From Paracoccus liaowanqingii (lineage in GTDB: Bacteria; Pseudomonadota; Alphaproteobacteria; Rhodobacterales; Rhodobacteraceae), in contig NZ_CP040763.1 of the NCBI RefSeq assembly GCF_004683865.2, positions 186,001-250,000 of the forward strand: a DNA stretch of 64,000 nucleotides. Reading direction: 5' to 3'. The position numbers were made by a program, and so were the translations under genes. The notes below the pieces were generated by a model, which was not told the DNA's origin, ran no database searches, and saw only the letters and a program-made list of their open reading frames with translations. Below, piece by piece: positions 51,747 through 60,846 of the stretch; position 1 is the first letter of the stretch; each line of letters begins with the position of its first letter.

Positions 51747-52724
51747 TCAGGCCCCGGCCATGATCCGCGCCACGGCGCGCTGGCTGAGGGGCGAGTTCTG
51801 GGTGGCGATGGCCTCGTGCAGCGCATTGTCGCCGGACACACGCTCGGCCATCCTCATGAAGCGTTCGACGGCCTCGATGTTGGTGCGGCATTCCTCGACC
51901 GGGTCGATGCCCGAGGCGTCGGGGAAGGTGTCGAAATAGATCACCCCGTCATAGCCGTCGCGCCCGATCTGCCACAGCAGCTCCAGCGTGGCCTGCGGAT
52001 GCACGCTGCCCACCATCAGACCGTCGTCGCGCTTGGCGTAACCGTCGTTCAGATGGACGCCCAGCAGCCGTGATTTGCGCGCGATCAGGGTGGCGGCGAA
52101 GGCCGGCATCTCGTCGGCGTAAAGAACATGGGCGAAGTCCAGCGTGACGCCGGTATTGGCGCAGCCCGTCTCGGCGATGGCCAGCAGGGTGGTCGCCGCA
52201 TCGGGCAGAAGCGCGTAGGATCGCGGCTCGTTCGCCTTGTATTCGATCGAGATCATGCAATCGGGGGCATGTTCTGCCACCTCGCGGATGCCGCCGACCT
52301 CGTCATCCCACATCCGGCCGTAATCGCCCTGGAAGCTGTAGTCGAAGCCGTCCTGGCCCAGCCACAGCGTCATCAGCGGGGCGTCCATCTCCAGCGCGGC
52401 ATCGATGCCCCGCTTGGTCAGGTCGATGGCCTCCTGCCGCACGGCGCGATCGGGGTTGGTGAAGGCGCCCAGCTTGAAGGCCGGGTTGGTGTAGTAGCGC
52501 ATGGCCAGCCCGTTCACCTGCAGGCCCAGATCGTTGACCCGTGCCCGCACGGTCCGGGGCGCCTCGGCCACATGGTCGGGGAAGTTCAGGTCGACATGAG
52601 TCAGCCCCGGAACGCTGGCCGCGCGCGCGACCATCATCTCGAGCGTCGGCTTGCCCATATGGCCGGGCCATGCCTGATCGGCCTGCGCGGCAAATGAGTT
52701 CAGGCGCGTCGCGAATCTGGTCAT
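51747..52724 (-). CDS. sugar isomerase/epimerase, AP-endonuclease-2 TIM barrel
   Basis: 325 residues. Xylose-isomerase-like TIM barrel: LEMMVARAASVPGLTHVDLNFPDHV, MISIEYKANEPRSYALLPDA (Glu metal ligand), TGVTLDFAHVLYADEMPA (Asp), LLGVHLNDGYAKRDDGLMVGSVH (His, Asp) and IYFDTFPDA. The long C-terminal part resembles the L-rhamnose isomerase-like group more than D-tagatose epimerases. First gene of the operon; GGAGG seven bases upstream. With the PfkB kinase it implies an aldose-to-ketose isomerisation followed by phosphorylation. Confidence 0.83.
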   Translation of the reverse strand: MTRFATRLNSFAAQADQAWPGHMGKPTLEMMVARAASVPGLTHVDLNFPDHVAEAPRTVRARVNDLGLQVNGLAMRYYTNPAFKLGAFTNPDRAVRQEAIDLTKRGIDAALEMDAPLMTLWLGQDGFDYSFQGDYGRMWDDEVGGIREVAEHAPDCMISIEYKANEPRSYALLPDAATTLLAIAETGCANTGVTLDFAHVLYADEMPAFAATLIARKSRLLGVHLNDGYAKRDDGLMVGSVHPQATLELLWQIGRDGYDGVIYFDTFPDASGIDPVEECRTNIEAVERFMRMAERVSGDNALHEAIATQNSPLSQRAVARIMAGA

Positions 52725-52749
52725 GTGAAATCCTCCGTTACTTCACAGA

Positions 52750-52775
52750 TATTGTACTGATCGTAAAGTTGTCAA
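52750..52775 (-). promoter_or_regulatory. promoter of the second sugar operon
   Basis: On the minus strand a consensus TTGACA (52775-52770) is followed 18 bp later by TATCTG (52751-52746 region), in the only AT-rich stretch upstream of the isomerase gene. The repeat TTCACA at 52742-52747 and 52782-52787 (plus strand) flanks it and may be part of an operator for the RpiR regulator. Confidence 0.5.
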
Positions 52776-53006
52776 GTTCCCTTCACATGTTTAGCGTCGG
52801 TGCCGAGGGTGGGTGGCTGGCAGCCGATCGGGTCACGATCCGTGCATGGAAGACGGGGGGCGTTCGTCCTGCAGCGAAGCGCGGATGGCGCTGCAGGAAA
52901 TCAGGCCGCCCGGAAGACCGAGGGCAAGCTGCCTCGGGGGAACCGGGGCGTGGCAGTCGGACACAGGCGCGACATCGATCCGGCATGCCGCCCCTTGGAA
53001 ACGAGA

Positions 53007-53035
53007 CGGGGCGGCGGGAATTTCCCGCCGCCCCG
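53007..53035 (-). terminator. terminator after the PhoX gene
   Basis: CGGGGCGGCGGG (53007-53018) and CCCGCCGCCCCG (53024-53035) form a perfect 12-bp stem around AATTT, followed on the minus strand by a short T/C run. It lies 23 bp after the PhoX stop. Confidence 0.8.
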
Positions 53036-53057
53036 CCTTTGGCGCGATGGACCTTTC

Positions 53058-55037
53058 TCAGCCGATACGACCGCCGCCCTGACGGGTGATGGCGACGACT
53101 GCCGGACGGACGGGCATCGCGTCCTCGAAGTCCGGCCAGCGGGTGGACAGATCCTCGTAGTAGGAGACGCGCCCATGACCCTCCCAGTCATCGCCGCCGT
53201 CGCCTGGATGCTGGACGGCGACGAAGAAGGTCGTCATGTCCTCGGTCGGGCAGGGCCCGCACAGCTCGGCACCCACCGGAACCCGGTAGAACAGGCGCGA
53301 GGTGCCGCGTGCGTCGCCATCCGTATCGACCGCCCACAGCCCATCGGTGCGGCCGGTATCGGCCATCGAATTGCCGTCCGTCGAGACCCAGAGACGGCCA
53401 TCGGCGTCGATCGCGGCATTGTCCGGCATTCCGAACCAGCCGTTCCTGGTCGTTTCCGTAGAGAAGGTCGCGCCGACCTCGGCCACCGAGGGGTCGCCGC
53501 ATTGCAGCAGGATCTCCCAGGTCCCGTCGGTCGCCGTGAAGTCGCCATCCGTCTCCAGGATCTCGATGATGTGCCCGAAGGCGTTCTCCACGCGCGGATT
53601 GGCGGCATTCGCCTCCTCGCGGCGCGTGTTGTTGGTCAGCATCACATAGGCGCGCCCGGTCAGGGGGTTGGGCTGGATGTCTTCGGGGCGGTCCATCGGC
53701 GTGGCCTCCAGCAGGTCGGCCGCGCGGCGCGTCTCGATCAGCACGTCGGCCTGGCTGGCAAAGCCGTTCTCGGCGGTCAGCGGACCCTCGCCGTGAACCA
53801 GCGGAAGCCATTGCATGGACCCGTCCTCGTCGAAGCGGGCGACATAGAGCGTGCCCTCGTCCAGCAGATCCATGTTGGCGGCGCGGTCGTCGGGGTCGTA
53901 GGTGCCCGCGGTGACGAACTTGTAGACATAGTCGAAGCGCTCGTCATCGCCCAGATAGAAGACGATCCGGCCATGCGCGGCCACCACGCTCTCGGCGCCC
54001 TCGTGCTTGAAGCGGCCAAGCGCGGTGCGCTTCTTGGGGACCGAATTGGGGTCCATGACATCCACCTCGACCACCCAGCCAAAGCGGTTGGGCTCGTTGG
54101 GTTCCTGGCCGACATTGAAGCGTTTGTGGAAGTTGCCCCACTGATAGGAGGCCCCGGGGACGCCGAGACGCTCGTAATTCGCGGCTTCGGGATGGTCGGC
54201 GGGCAGTTCGCCCAGGAAATAGCCGTGGATGTTTTCCTCGGCCATGATGTAGGTGCCCCACGGGGTCACGCCACCCGCGCAGTTGTTGATCGTGCCGAAG
54301 ACCTTCGTGCCGGTCGTGTCATCCGCAGTCTTCATGCGGTCGTGGCCGGCGGCGGGACCGGTCAGCTGCATCTCGGTCTTGGCGGTGATGCGGCGGTTCA
54401 GTGCGCCATCCGTGACGGGGCGCCATTTGCCGCCGTCGCGCACCAGTTCGATGATGGTCCCGCCATGGGCCGCCATTTCGATATTGGCCCGATCCTCGGT
54501 CGCATCCGCCACGGCCATCTCGCCGTTCTGCATGGTGACGATCCCCGGGAACATCAGGTGCTCGTTGGTGTATTCGTGGTTCACCACCAGCAGGCCGCGA
54601 TCGGCCGTCCCCTCCAGGGGAATGAAGCCCACGAAGTCGTTGTTGTAGCCGAACTGGCGTTCCTGGGCGGCTTCGGTCTGGCTCAGCGGGTCGAAATCGG
54701 GGGCGTCGGCAAAGATCTTGTCGCCCCAACGCAGCAGGATGTCGGCGTCATAGCCCTCGGCCACGTGGTGATCGGCATCGACCCCGGCCTCGACCTCGGG
54801 AAAGTTGAAGACCGAGGCCGTTTGCGCCCGGGCTTCACCCGCGGCAAACAGCGCGACGGGCGAGACGGTCGCGGCGATCGCCGCCGAGGCCATCGAGCCC
54901 CGCAGGAAGCCGCGTCGCGAAAAGCGGGCCGCGATGATGTCGCCCATGGTCGGATTGGCCGTCGGGTTGAGACCCGGCCCGTCGGCCTCCTCCAGCTTGG
55001 AGGTCCGGAAAACTTGGCTTTGGCGGATGTCGGTCAT
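53058..55037 (-). CDS. phoX: PhoX-family alkaline phosphatase (DUF839), Tat-exported
   Basis: 659 residues. N-terminal twin-arginine signal FSRRGFLRGSMASAAIAATVSPVALFAAGEARAQ, about residues 38-72. PhoX features: LLVVNHEYTNEHLMFPG, NNCAGGVTPWGTYIMAEENIHGYF, GRFKHEGAESVVAAHGRIVFYLGDDERFDYVYKFV, EDIQPNPLTGRAYVMLTNNT, and NAAIDADGRLWVSTDGN. PhoX is a Ca/Fe enzyme that releases phosphate from organic esters in the periplasm, usually under PhoB control. It is divergent from a phytase-like esterase gene and has a possible Pho box at 55086-55103. Confidence 0.93.
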   Translation of the reverse strand: MTDIRQSQVFRTSKLEEADGPGLNPTANPTMGDIIAARFSRRGFLRGSMASAAIAATVSPVALFAAGEARAQTASVFNFPEVEAGVDADHHVAEGYDADILLRWGDKIFADAPDFDPLSQTEAAQERQFGYNNDFVGFIPLEGTADRGLLVVNHEYTNEHLMFPGIVTMQNGEMAVADATEDRANIEMAAHGGTIIELVRDGGKWRPVTDGALNRRITAKTEMQLTGPAAGHDRMKTADDTTGTKVFGTINNCAGGVTPWGTYIMAEENIHGYFLGELPADHPEAANYERLGVPGASYQWGNFHKRFNVGQEPNEPNRFGWVVEVDVMDPNSVPKKRTALGRFKHEGAESVVAAHGRIVFYLGDDERFDYVYKFVTAGTYDPDDRAANMDLLDEGTLYVARFDEDGSMQWLPLVHGEGPLTAENGFASQADVLIETRRAADLLEATPMDRPEDIQPNPLTGRAYVMLTNNTRREEANAANPRVENAFGHIIEILETDGDFTATDGTWEILLQCGDPSVAEVGATFSTETTRNGWFGMPDNAAIDADGRLWVSTDGNSMADTGRTDGLWAVDTDGDARGTSRLFYRVPVGAELCGPCPTEDMTTFFVAVQHPGDGGDDWEGHGRVSYYEDLSTRWPDFEDAMPVRPAVVAITRQGGGRIG

Positions 55038-55085
55038 GTCTGGTCCCTGGGATTTCCTTGGTCAGGGGCGTGGTACGCCCGTTTC

Positions 55086-55103
55086 GCGACATAAACGTGT
55101 CAG
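55086..55103 (-). promoter_or_regulatory. candidate Pho box upstream of phoX
   Basis: On the minus strand CTGACAC-GTTT-ATGTCGC: two heptamers with the 11-bp period of PhoB sites; the first matches CTGTCAY at 6 of 7 positions, the second at 5. It lies 49-66 bp upstream of the phoX start. Support is moderate and comes mainly from position and spacing. Confidence 0.45.
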
Positions 55104-55366
55104 TTCAGAAATGGAGGTGAGGTCCGGGCCCGATCCCCAGCCCGAAGCGGCGACGGGGCCTGCAAACGCGGGGCCTGACACGCAGGCCGGATTGTGCCGA
55201 CGTGCTGTGCGGATGCCCTCGCAGGTCTTGCAGCGCCCCCGGGCCGGGCGCAGCTTCGGCGTCATCGAAGTTTCTGCCACCTGTGCGGTGCATGTTACAC
55301 ATCGGGCAGAGACGGGTTCCCGGCTGCGGATCGATTTGCCGCGTCGATGCACAAGGACATCTCGGG

Positions 55367-56680
55367 ATGAAGACCACCCTCGCCTCCTCCGCGCTTCTGG
55401 CGCTTCTGGGTCCTGTCATGGCACAGGCGCAGCAGGCCTTTCCCGCCCGGCTTGCCGCCCATGCCGAGCTGCCGGGCGCGACATTCGTGCCCGCACCCGA
55501 GGGCGCCGCGCCGCATTACAACCTGTCGGGTCGGTTCACCGGCCCGGATGGCCGCGCCACGGACCTCTATTCGGAGGTTCAGGCGGCCAACGGCCTGGCC
55601 TTGCCCTTCCCGGGCCAGCCGCTGCAGGGCTTTTCGGGCATCCGCGCGCTTGATGAGGGGCGCTTTCTGGTGCTGACGGATAACGGCTTCGGCACCAAGG
55701 CCAATTCCTCCGACGTCATCCTGATGTTCAACATCGTTCGGCCGGACTGGGAGACCGGTCGCGTCGCCATCGAGCGAACGATCCGCCTGTCGGACCCAGA
55801 TCAGAAGGTGCCCTTCCCGATCATGAACGAGGCCACCCCCGGCCGCTTCCTGACCGGCGCCGATTTCGACCTGGAATCCATCCAGCCCGTCGGCGATGGC
55901 TACTGGCTGGGCGACGAGTTCGGCCCCTGGCTGATCCAGGTGAACGGAGAGGGCGAGGTGCAGAAGGTGGTGGCCACCGAGCCGGGCGGCACCCTGATGC
56001 GGTCGCCCGACAATGCCTTCGCCATCGCGCCGGACCCCGGAGCCGCCCCGGCCGACGAGGTCGTCGTCTTCCGCTCGGGCGGCTACGAGGGAATGGCCCT
56101 CTCGGAGGATGGGGAGACGCTCTACCCGCTGCTGGAAAAGCCTGTCTGGGACCCTGCCGCCGAGGCGCGGGAGACCGTGGGCGGCGTCCCGGTGCTGCGG
56201 CTTTTCGAGGTCTCCTCCGAAACCGGCGCGTGGAGCGACAGGATCCGCTACTATCCCCTCGACGCCCCCGATCACGCGATCGGGGATTTCAACCTGATCG
56301 GCGGCACCCGGGGCCTGATCATCGAGCGCGACAGCGGCCAGGGCGATCCCCGCGAAGCCTGGGCCGAGACCCCCGCCACGTTCAAGCGCATCTATCTGGT
56401 CGATCTGGAGCGCATGGACGACAACGATGTGCTGGAGAAGATCGCCTATATCGACCTGATGCAGATTGAGGACCCCGAGGGCATCGCCCCCCGCGGCACC
56501 GCCGACGGTACCTTCACCTTCCCCTTCGTCACCATCGAGAACGTGGACCGGGTCGACGACACGCATATCGTGGTCGCCAACGACAACAACTATCCCTTCT
56601 CCGTCGGGCGCGAGCAGGGCCGGGCCGATGACAACGAGATCATCCTGCTGGAGGTGGAGGAGTTCCTGAACGCCGAGTAA
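55367..56680 (+). CDS. periplasmic esterase-like phytase family protein
   Basis: 437 residues from the ATG at 55367 (AAGGA nine bases upstream). Signal peptide LASSALLALLGPVMAQAQ. The body is a beta-propeller-like Phytase-like domain (PF13449): LQGFSGIRALDEGRFLVLTDNGFGTKANSSD, GADFDLESIQPVGDGYWLGDEFGPWLIQVN, FRSGGYEGMALSEDGETLYPLLE and TIENVDRVDDTHIVVANDNNYPFSVGR. It probably hydrolyses or binds phosphate esters in the periplasm. It is divergent from phoX, so both may serve phosphate scavenging. A strong hairpin follows at 56700. Confidence 0.87.
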   Translation: MKTTLASSALLALLGPVMAQAQQAFPARLAAHAELPGATFVPAPEGAAPHYNLSGRFTGPDGRATDLYSEVQAANGLALPFPGQPLQGFSGIRALDEGRFLVLTDNGFGTKANSSDVILMFNIVRPDWETGRVAIERTIRLSDPDQKVPFPIMNEATPGRFLTGADFDLESIQPVGDGYWLGDEFGPWLIQVNGEGEVQKVVATEPGGTLMRSPDNAFAIAPDPGAAPADEVVVFRSGGYEGMALSEDGETLYPLLEKPVWDPAAEARETVGGVPVLRLFEVSSETGAWSDRIRYYPLDAPDHAIGDFNLIGGTRGLIIERDSGQGDPREAWAETPATFKRIYLVDLERMDDNDVLEKIAYIDLMQIEDPEGIAPRGTADGTFTFPFVTIENVDRVDDTHIVVANDNNYPFSVGREQGRADDNEIILLEVEEFLNAE

Positions 56681-56699
56681 CCGGTCGCGGGGATCCTCG

Positions 56700-56734
56700 G
56701 CGGACCGAGGCGGTGGCAGCCGCCTTCGGTCCGC
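56700..56734 (+). terminator. terminator after the phytase-like gene
   Basis: GCGGACCGA-GGCGG pairs with CCGCCTTCGGTCCGC (14 pairs, one bulged base), loop about five bases, 20 bp after the stop codon. No long T-run. Confidence 0.65.
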
Positions 56735-56791
56735 GCCCTGGACCCTTTGCCTGGGCCACGCGCATGGGCGCCGTCGCGCCGCGCCTGATCC

Positions 56792-56812
56792 TTACGCGTC
56801 CTTTACGCGTCC
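56792..56812 (+). promoter_or_regulatory. 11-bp-period direct repeats upstream of kdp (candidate KdpE site)
   Basis: TTACGCGTCC occurs at 56792-56801 and 56803-56812, an 11-bp period typical of OmpR/PhoB-class response regulators such as KdpE. An 18-bp palindrome (GGATGCT-GCAT-AGCATCC) at 56818-56835 follows. KdpE binding is inferred from position only. Confidence 0.5.
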
Positions 56813-56846
56813 GACCGGGATGCTGCATAGCATCCTCACGCGGCCC

Positions 56847-56879
56847 CGTGATGACTGTCGGCCAACGACACTCATCACG
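56847..56879 (+). repeat. 14-bp inverted repeat in the kdp leader
   Basis: CGTGATGACTGTCG and CGACACTCATCACG pair at 13 of 14 positions around a 5-base loop, ending nine bases before the first small ORF. As RNA it would be a very stable stem next to the translation start; as DNA it could be an operator. Confidence 0.65.
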
Positions 56880-56888
56880 TGGTTTCCC

Positions 56889-56972
56889 ATGTCCGACATC
56901 ATCTATCTGACGCTTGGCGCGGGTGGCTTCCTGGCCTTCATGGCCGGGATCCACGCGCTGGCCCGCATGTGA
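56889..56972 (+). CDS. 27-aa membrane peptide at the head of the kdp operon
   Basis: MSDIIYLTLGAGGFLAFMAG followed by IHALARM: one hydrophobic span with a short basic tail. It lies 11 bp before kdpF. Similar small hydrophobic ORFs precede kdpF in several proteobacterial kdp operons, but its function is not established. Ribosome-binding site weak. Confidence 0.6.
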   Translation: MSDIIYLTLGAGGFLAFMAGIHALARM

Positions 56973-56983
56973 CGGGGGCCGCG

Positions 56984-57070
56984 ATGTTCGATCTGATCAT
57001 CGGCCTTGCCGTGGCAGCGGGGCTTTTCGGCTACCTCGTCACGGCGCTGATGCGCCCTGACCGTTTCTGA
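56984..57070 (+). CDS. kdpF: K+-transporting ATPase subunit KdpF
   Basis: 28 residues: MFDLIIGLAVAAGLFGYLVT then ALMRPDRF. The single span ending in RPDRF/RPE-F is the KdpF signature. KdpF stabilises the KdpABC complex in the membrane lipid phase. kdpA begins 12 bp after its stop. Confidence 0.9.
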   Translation: MFDLIIGLAVAAGLFGYLVTALMRPDRF

Positions 57071-57082
57071 TCGGGGGCAGGG

Positions 57083-58786
57083 ATGTCACCCGATTATCTG
57101 GTCTTCGCCCTCTACGGCGCGGTGACGGTGGGTCTGGCCTGGCTGCTGGCGGGCTACATGCACCGGGTCTTCACCGGCCAGCGCGTCTGGTCGAGCCCGG
57201 CCATCGCGCCGCTCGAGCGCGCCGTCCTGGCCGCCGCCGGCACCGGCCCGGATCGGGTCCAGGGCTGGACGGGCTATGCCATGGCCGTGCTGGTCTTCAA
57301 CCTTGCGGGCTTCCTGTTCCTCTATGCCGTGCTGCGGCTGCAGGGGATGCTTCCGGGCAACCTCGAGGGGATCGGCCCGATGTCGCCCGATCTGGCCTTC
57401 AACACGGCGGTCAGCTTCGTCACCAACACCAACTGGCAGGCCTATTCCGGCGAGGTGCAGCTGAGCTATCTGGCCCAGATGGTTGGGCTGACGGTGCAGA
57501 ACTTCGTCTCGGCCGCCACCGGCATGGCCGTGGCCGTCGCGGTGATCCGCGGCTTTGTCGCCACGGGCACCGGCAAGCTGGGCCATTTCTGGGTCGATCT
57601 GACCCGCGCCGTCCTCTATGTGCTGCTGCCGCTGTCGATCCTGGCGGCCGTGGTGCTGATCTGGCAGGGCGTGCCGCAATCGCTTGGCGCCTTTGTGCGC
57701 GCCACCACGCTGGAGGGCGCACAACAGGTCATCGCGCAGGGCCCCGCCGCCAGCCAGATCGCCATCAAGCAGCTGGGCACCAATGGCGGCGGGTTCTTCG
57801 GCGTCACCTCGGCCCACCCGCTGGAGAATCCGACGATCCTGTCGAACATGATCCAGACGGTCTATATCCTGCTGATCCCGGTGGCGTTCTGTTTCCTCTT
57901 CGGCCGCATGGTCGGCGACCGCCGCCAGGGCTGGGCGATCTTTGCCACGATGGGCGTACTGTTCGTCGCGGGCTTGCTGCTGATCCACGCCCCCGAACAG
58001 GCGGGCAACCCGCTGCTGACCGAGGCCACCGGCATCACCGGCCCCAACCTGGAGGGCAAGGAGGTCCGCTTCGGCGCCACCCTTTCCGCGCTCTGGGCGC
58101 AGGCGACGACGGCGGCCTCGAACGGGTCGGTCAATGCGATGCATGACAGCTTCATGCCGATCTCCGGGCTGGTCATGATGCTGAACATGCAGGTGGGCGA
58201 GGTCATCTTCGGCGGCGCCGGCGCGGGGTTCTACGGCATGCTGCTGTATGTGGTGCTGGCGGTGTTCCTGGCCGGGCTGATGGTCGGGCGCACGCCCGAA
58301 TACCTGGGCAAGAAGATCGAGGGGCGCGAGGTCACGCTGGCCGTGCTGGCTTTCCTGTCGATGCCGGTGGGCATCCTGGTCTTCGGCGCATTGGCCGCCA
58401 CGGTGCCCTCGGCATTGAGCGCGGTGCAGGACGCCGGTCCGCATGGCCTGTCCGAGATCCTCTATGCCTACAGTTCCGCCACCGGCAACAACGGCTCGGC
58501 CTTTGGCGGCTACGGGGCGGCGGCGCCGTTCCACACCACGCTGCAGGGCATCGCCATGCTGCTGGGCCGCTATGCGATCATCATCCCGATGCTGGCGGTG
58601 GCGGGCGCGCTGTCGGCCAAGACCCCGGCGCAGGCCACGGCGGGCACGTTTCCCACGCATGGCCCGCTGTTCGTGCTGCTGCTGACCCTCACCGTGCTGA
58701 TCCTGGGCGCGCTGACCTTCTTTCCGGCCCTGGTCCTGAGCCCCATCGCCGAGCATGTGTCGATGCTGGGCGGGCAACGTTTCTGA
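57083..58786 (+). CDS. kdpA: K+-transporting ATPase subunit A (KdpA)
   Basis: 567 residues, near the E. coli 557. Ten membrane segments with the four pore-loop filter regions: [61 protein letters not shown] and [13 protein letters not shown]. It provides the K+ selectivity filter and conduction path of the KdpFABC pump. GGGGCAGGG precedes the ATG. kdpB follows after 10 bp. Confidence 0.97.
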   Translation: MSPDYLVFALYGAVTVGLAWLLAGYMHRVFTGQRVWSSPAIAPLERAVLAAAGTGPDRVQGWTGYAMAVLVFNLAGFLFLYAVLRLQGMLPGNLEGIGPMSPDLAFNTAVSFVTNTNWQAYSGEVQLSYLAQMVGLTVQNFVSAATGMAVAVAVIRGFVATGTGKLGHFWVDLTRAVLYVLLPLSILAAVVLIWQGVPQSLGAFVRATTLEGAQQVIAQGPAASQIAIKQLGTNGGGFFGVTSAHPLENPTILSNMIQTVYILLIPVAFCFLFGRMVGDRRQGWAIFATMGVLFVAGLLLIHAPEQAGNPLLTEATGITGPNLEGKEVRFGATLSALWAQATTAASNGSVNAMHDSFMPISGLVMMLNMQVGEVIFGGAGAGFYGMLLYVVLAVFLAGLMVGRTPEYLGKKIEGREVTLAVLAFLSMPVGILVFGALAATVPSALSAVQDAGPHGLSEILYAYSSATGNNGSAFGGYGAAAPFHTTLQGIAMLLGRYAIIIPMLAVAGALSAKTPAQATAGTFPTHGPLFVLLLTLTVLILGALTFFPALVLSPIAEHVSMLGGQRF

Positions 58787-58796
58787 AGGCTTTCCC

Positions 58797-60836
58797 ATGT
58801 CCAAGCAATCCCTTCCCGTGCCGTCGATGACGGCGCTGGCCCCGGCGGCGGCGCGACAGGCGCTGGCCAAGCTGGCGCCCCGCGCGCTGCTGCGCAATCC
58901 GGTGATCTTCGCCACCGCCGTGGTGGCGGCGATGGTCACCCTCCTGGGCCTGCGCGATCTGGCGACCGGCGTGCCGGGCGCCGGGGCGGCCGTGCAGATC
59001 GCCGTCTGGCTGTGGGCCGCGGTCCTCATCTCGAACTTCGCCGAGGCCTCGGCCGAGGGGCGGGGCCGCGCCCGCGCCGACAGCCTGCGCGCCACCAAGA
59101 CCGACACCATGGTCCGCGTGCTGGCCAGCCCCGACAGCGCGCATGACAGCGCCACGATGGTCTCGTCCGCCACGTTGAAGCAGGGCCAGATCCTGCTGGT
59201 GGTGGCGGGCGACATCATCCCGGCGGATGCGGACGTGGTCCAGGGCGTCGCGTCCGTTGATGAAAGCGCCATCACCGGGGAAAGCGCGCCGGTGATCCGC
59301 GAATCCGGTGGCGATTTCAGCTCGGTCACCGGCGGCACGCGGATCGTGTCCGACTGGCTGGTACTGCGCGTCACCGCCGAGCCGGGGCGCAGCTTTCTCG
59401 ACCGCATGATCGCGCTGGTCGAGGGCGCCGAACGTGCAAAGACCCCGAACGAGATCGCGCTGAACATCCTGCTGGCGGGACTGACGCTGATCTTCCTGCT
59501 GGTCGTGGTCACGCTGGAGCCCTTCGCCCGCTATTCCGGCACCTCGATCCCGGTGGTCTTCCTGGCGGCGCTGTTCGTGACGCTGATCCCCACCACCATC
59601 GGCGGGCTTCTGTCGGCGATCGGCATCGCCGGCATGGACCGGCTGGCCCGCGCCAATGTGGTCGCCAAGTCGGGCAGGGCGGTCGAGGCCGCGGGCGACG
59701 TGGACGTGCTGCTGCTGGACAAGACCGGCACCATCACCTTCGGCAACCGCATGGCCGATGCGCTGATCCAGGCGCAGGGCGTCAGCGACGCCGATCTGGC
59801 CCGCGCCGCCCTGGCCGCCAGCCGCGCCGACGACACGCCCGAGGGCAAGTCCATCGTCGAGCTGGCCCGCAAGCGGCCCGGCGCGGATGCCGCCATGGCG
59901 GATGTGGCGGAGGCCATCGCGTTTTCCGCCCAGACCCGGTTGTCGGGCGCGGACCTGATCGATGGCACTCAACTGCGCAAGGGATCGGTCGATGCTATTT
60001 TGCGCCAGACCGGGGCCGCGATGGATGCAGGCCTTGCGGCATCCGTCGATCAGATCGCGCGCTCGGGCGGCACGCCGCTACTGGTGTCGCAAGGCACCCG
60101 CATCATGGGGGCGGTGCATCTCAAGGACATCATCAAGCCCGGCGTGCGCGACCGCTTTGCCGAGCTGCGCGCCATGGGCATCCGCACGGTGATGATCACC
60201 GGCGACAACCCCCTGACCGCCGCCGCCATCGCCGCCGAGGCAGGCGTCGATGATTTCCTGGCCGAAGCCACGCCCGAGGCCAAGCTGGCGCTGATCCGCG
60301 CCGAGCAGGCCAAGGGCCAGCTGGTCGCCATGTGCGGGGACGGTTCGAACGACGCGCCCGCGCTGGCGCAGGCCGATGTCGGGGTGGCGATGAACTCGGG
60401 CACCTCGGCGGCCAAGGAGGCCGCGAACCTGATCGATCTGGACAGCGACCCGACCAAGCTGATCGAGGTCGTGCTGGTCGGCAAGCAGCTGCTGATCAGC
60501 CGGGGCGCGCTGACAACCTTCAGCATCGCCAATGACGTGGCCAAGTATTTCGCCATCCTGCCCGCGCTGTTCATCGCGGCCTATCCCGGGCTGGCGGTGC
60601 TGAACGTGATGGGACTGGAAAGCGCCTCCAGCGCGATCCTGTCGGCGGTGATCTTCAACGCGCTGGTCATCCTAGCGCTGACCCCGCTGGCGCTGCGGGG
60701 GGTGAAATACGCGCCCTCCAGCGCTGCCGCGCTGCTGCGGCGCAACCTGACGATCTATGGCCTCGGCGGCCTGATCGTTCCCTTTCTGGGCATCAAGGTC
60801 ATCGACATGGCCGTGACCGCCCTGGGCCTGGTGTAA
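58797..60836 (+). CDS. kdpB: K+-transporting P-type ATPase subunit B (KdpB)
   Basis: 679 residues from the ATG at 58797 (GAAGG seven bases upstream). TGES loop with Ser163 (equivalent to the inhibitory phospho-Ser162 of E. coli), phosphorylation motif D308-[13 protein letters not shown] nucleotide-binding region, [14 protein letters not shown] and [38 protein letters not shown]. All catalytic motifs are intact. It hydrolyses ATP to drive K+ uptake through KdpA. Confidence 0.97.
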   Translation: MSKQSLPVPSMTALAPAAARQALAKLAPRALLRNPVIFATAVVAAMVTLLGLRDLATGVPGAGAAVQIAVWLWAAVLISNFAEASAEGRGRARADSLRATKTDTMVRVLASPDSAHDSATMVSSATLKQGQILLVVAGDIIPADADVVQGVASVDESAITGESAPVIRESGGDFSSVTGGTRIVSDWLVLRVTAEPGRSFLDRMIALVEGAERAKTPNEIALNILLAGLTLIFLLVVVTLEPFARYSGTSIPVVFLAALFVTLIPTTIGGLLSAIGIAGMDRLARANVVAKSGRAVEAAGDVDVLLLDKTGTITFGNRMADALIQAQGVSDADLARAALAASRADDTPEGKSIVELARKRPGADAAMADVAEAIAFSAQTRLSGADLIDGTQLRKGSVDAILRQTGAAMDAGLAASVDQIARSGGTPLLVSQGTRIMGAVHLKDIIKPGVRDRFAELRAMGIRTVMITGDNPLTAAAIAAEAGVDDFLAEATPEAKLALIRAEQAKGQLVAMCGDGSNDAPALAQADVGVAMNSGTSAAKEAANLIDLDSDPTKLIEVVLVGKQLLISRGALTTFSIANDVAKYFAILPALFIAAYPGLAVLNVMGLESASSAILSAVIFNALVILALTPLALRGVKYAPSSAAALLRRNLTIYGLGGLIVPFLGIKVIDMAVTALGLV

Positions 60837-60846
60837 GAGGAACCCC

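Noticed and set aside
57086..59512. An 808-codon minus-strand open frame
   Set aside because: Antisense to kdpA and kdpB; composition is that of a shadow frame.
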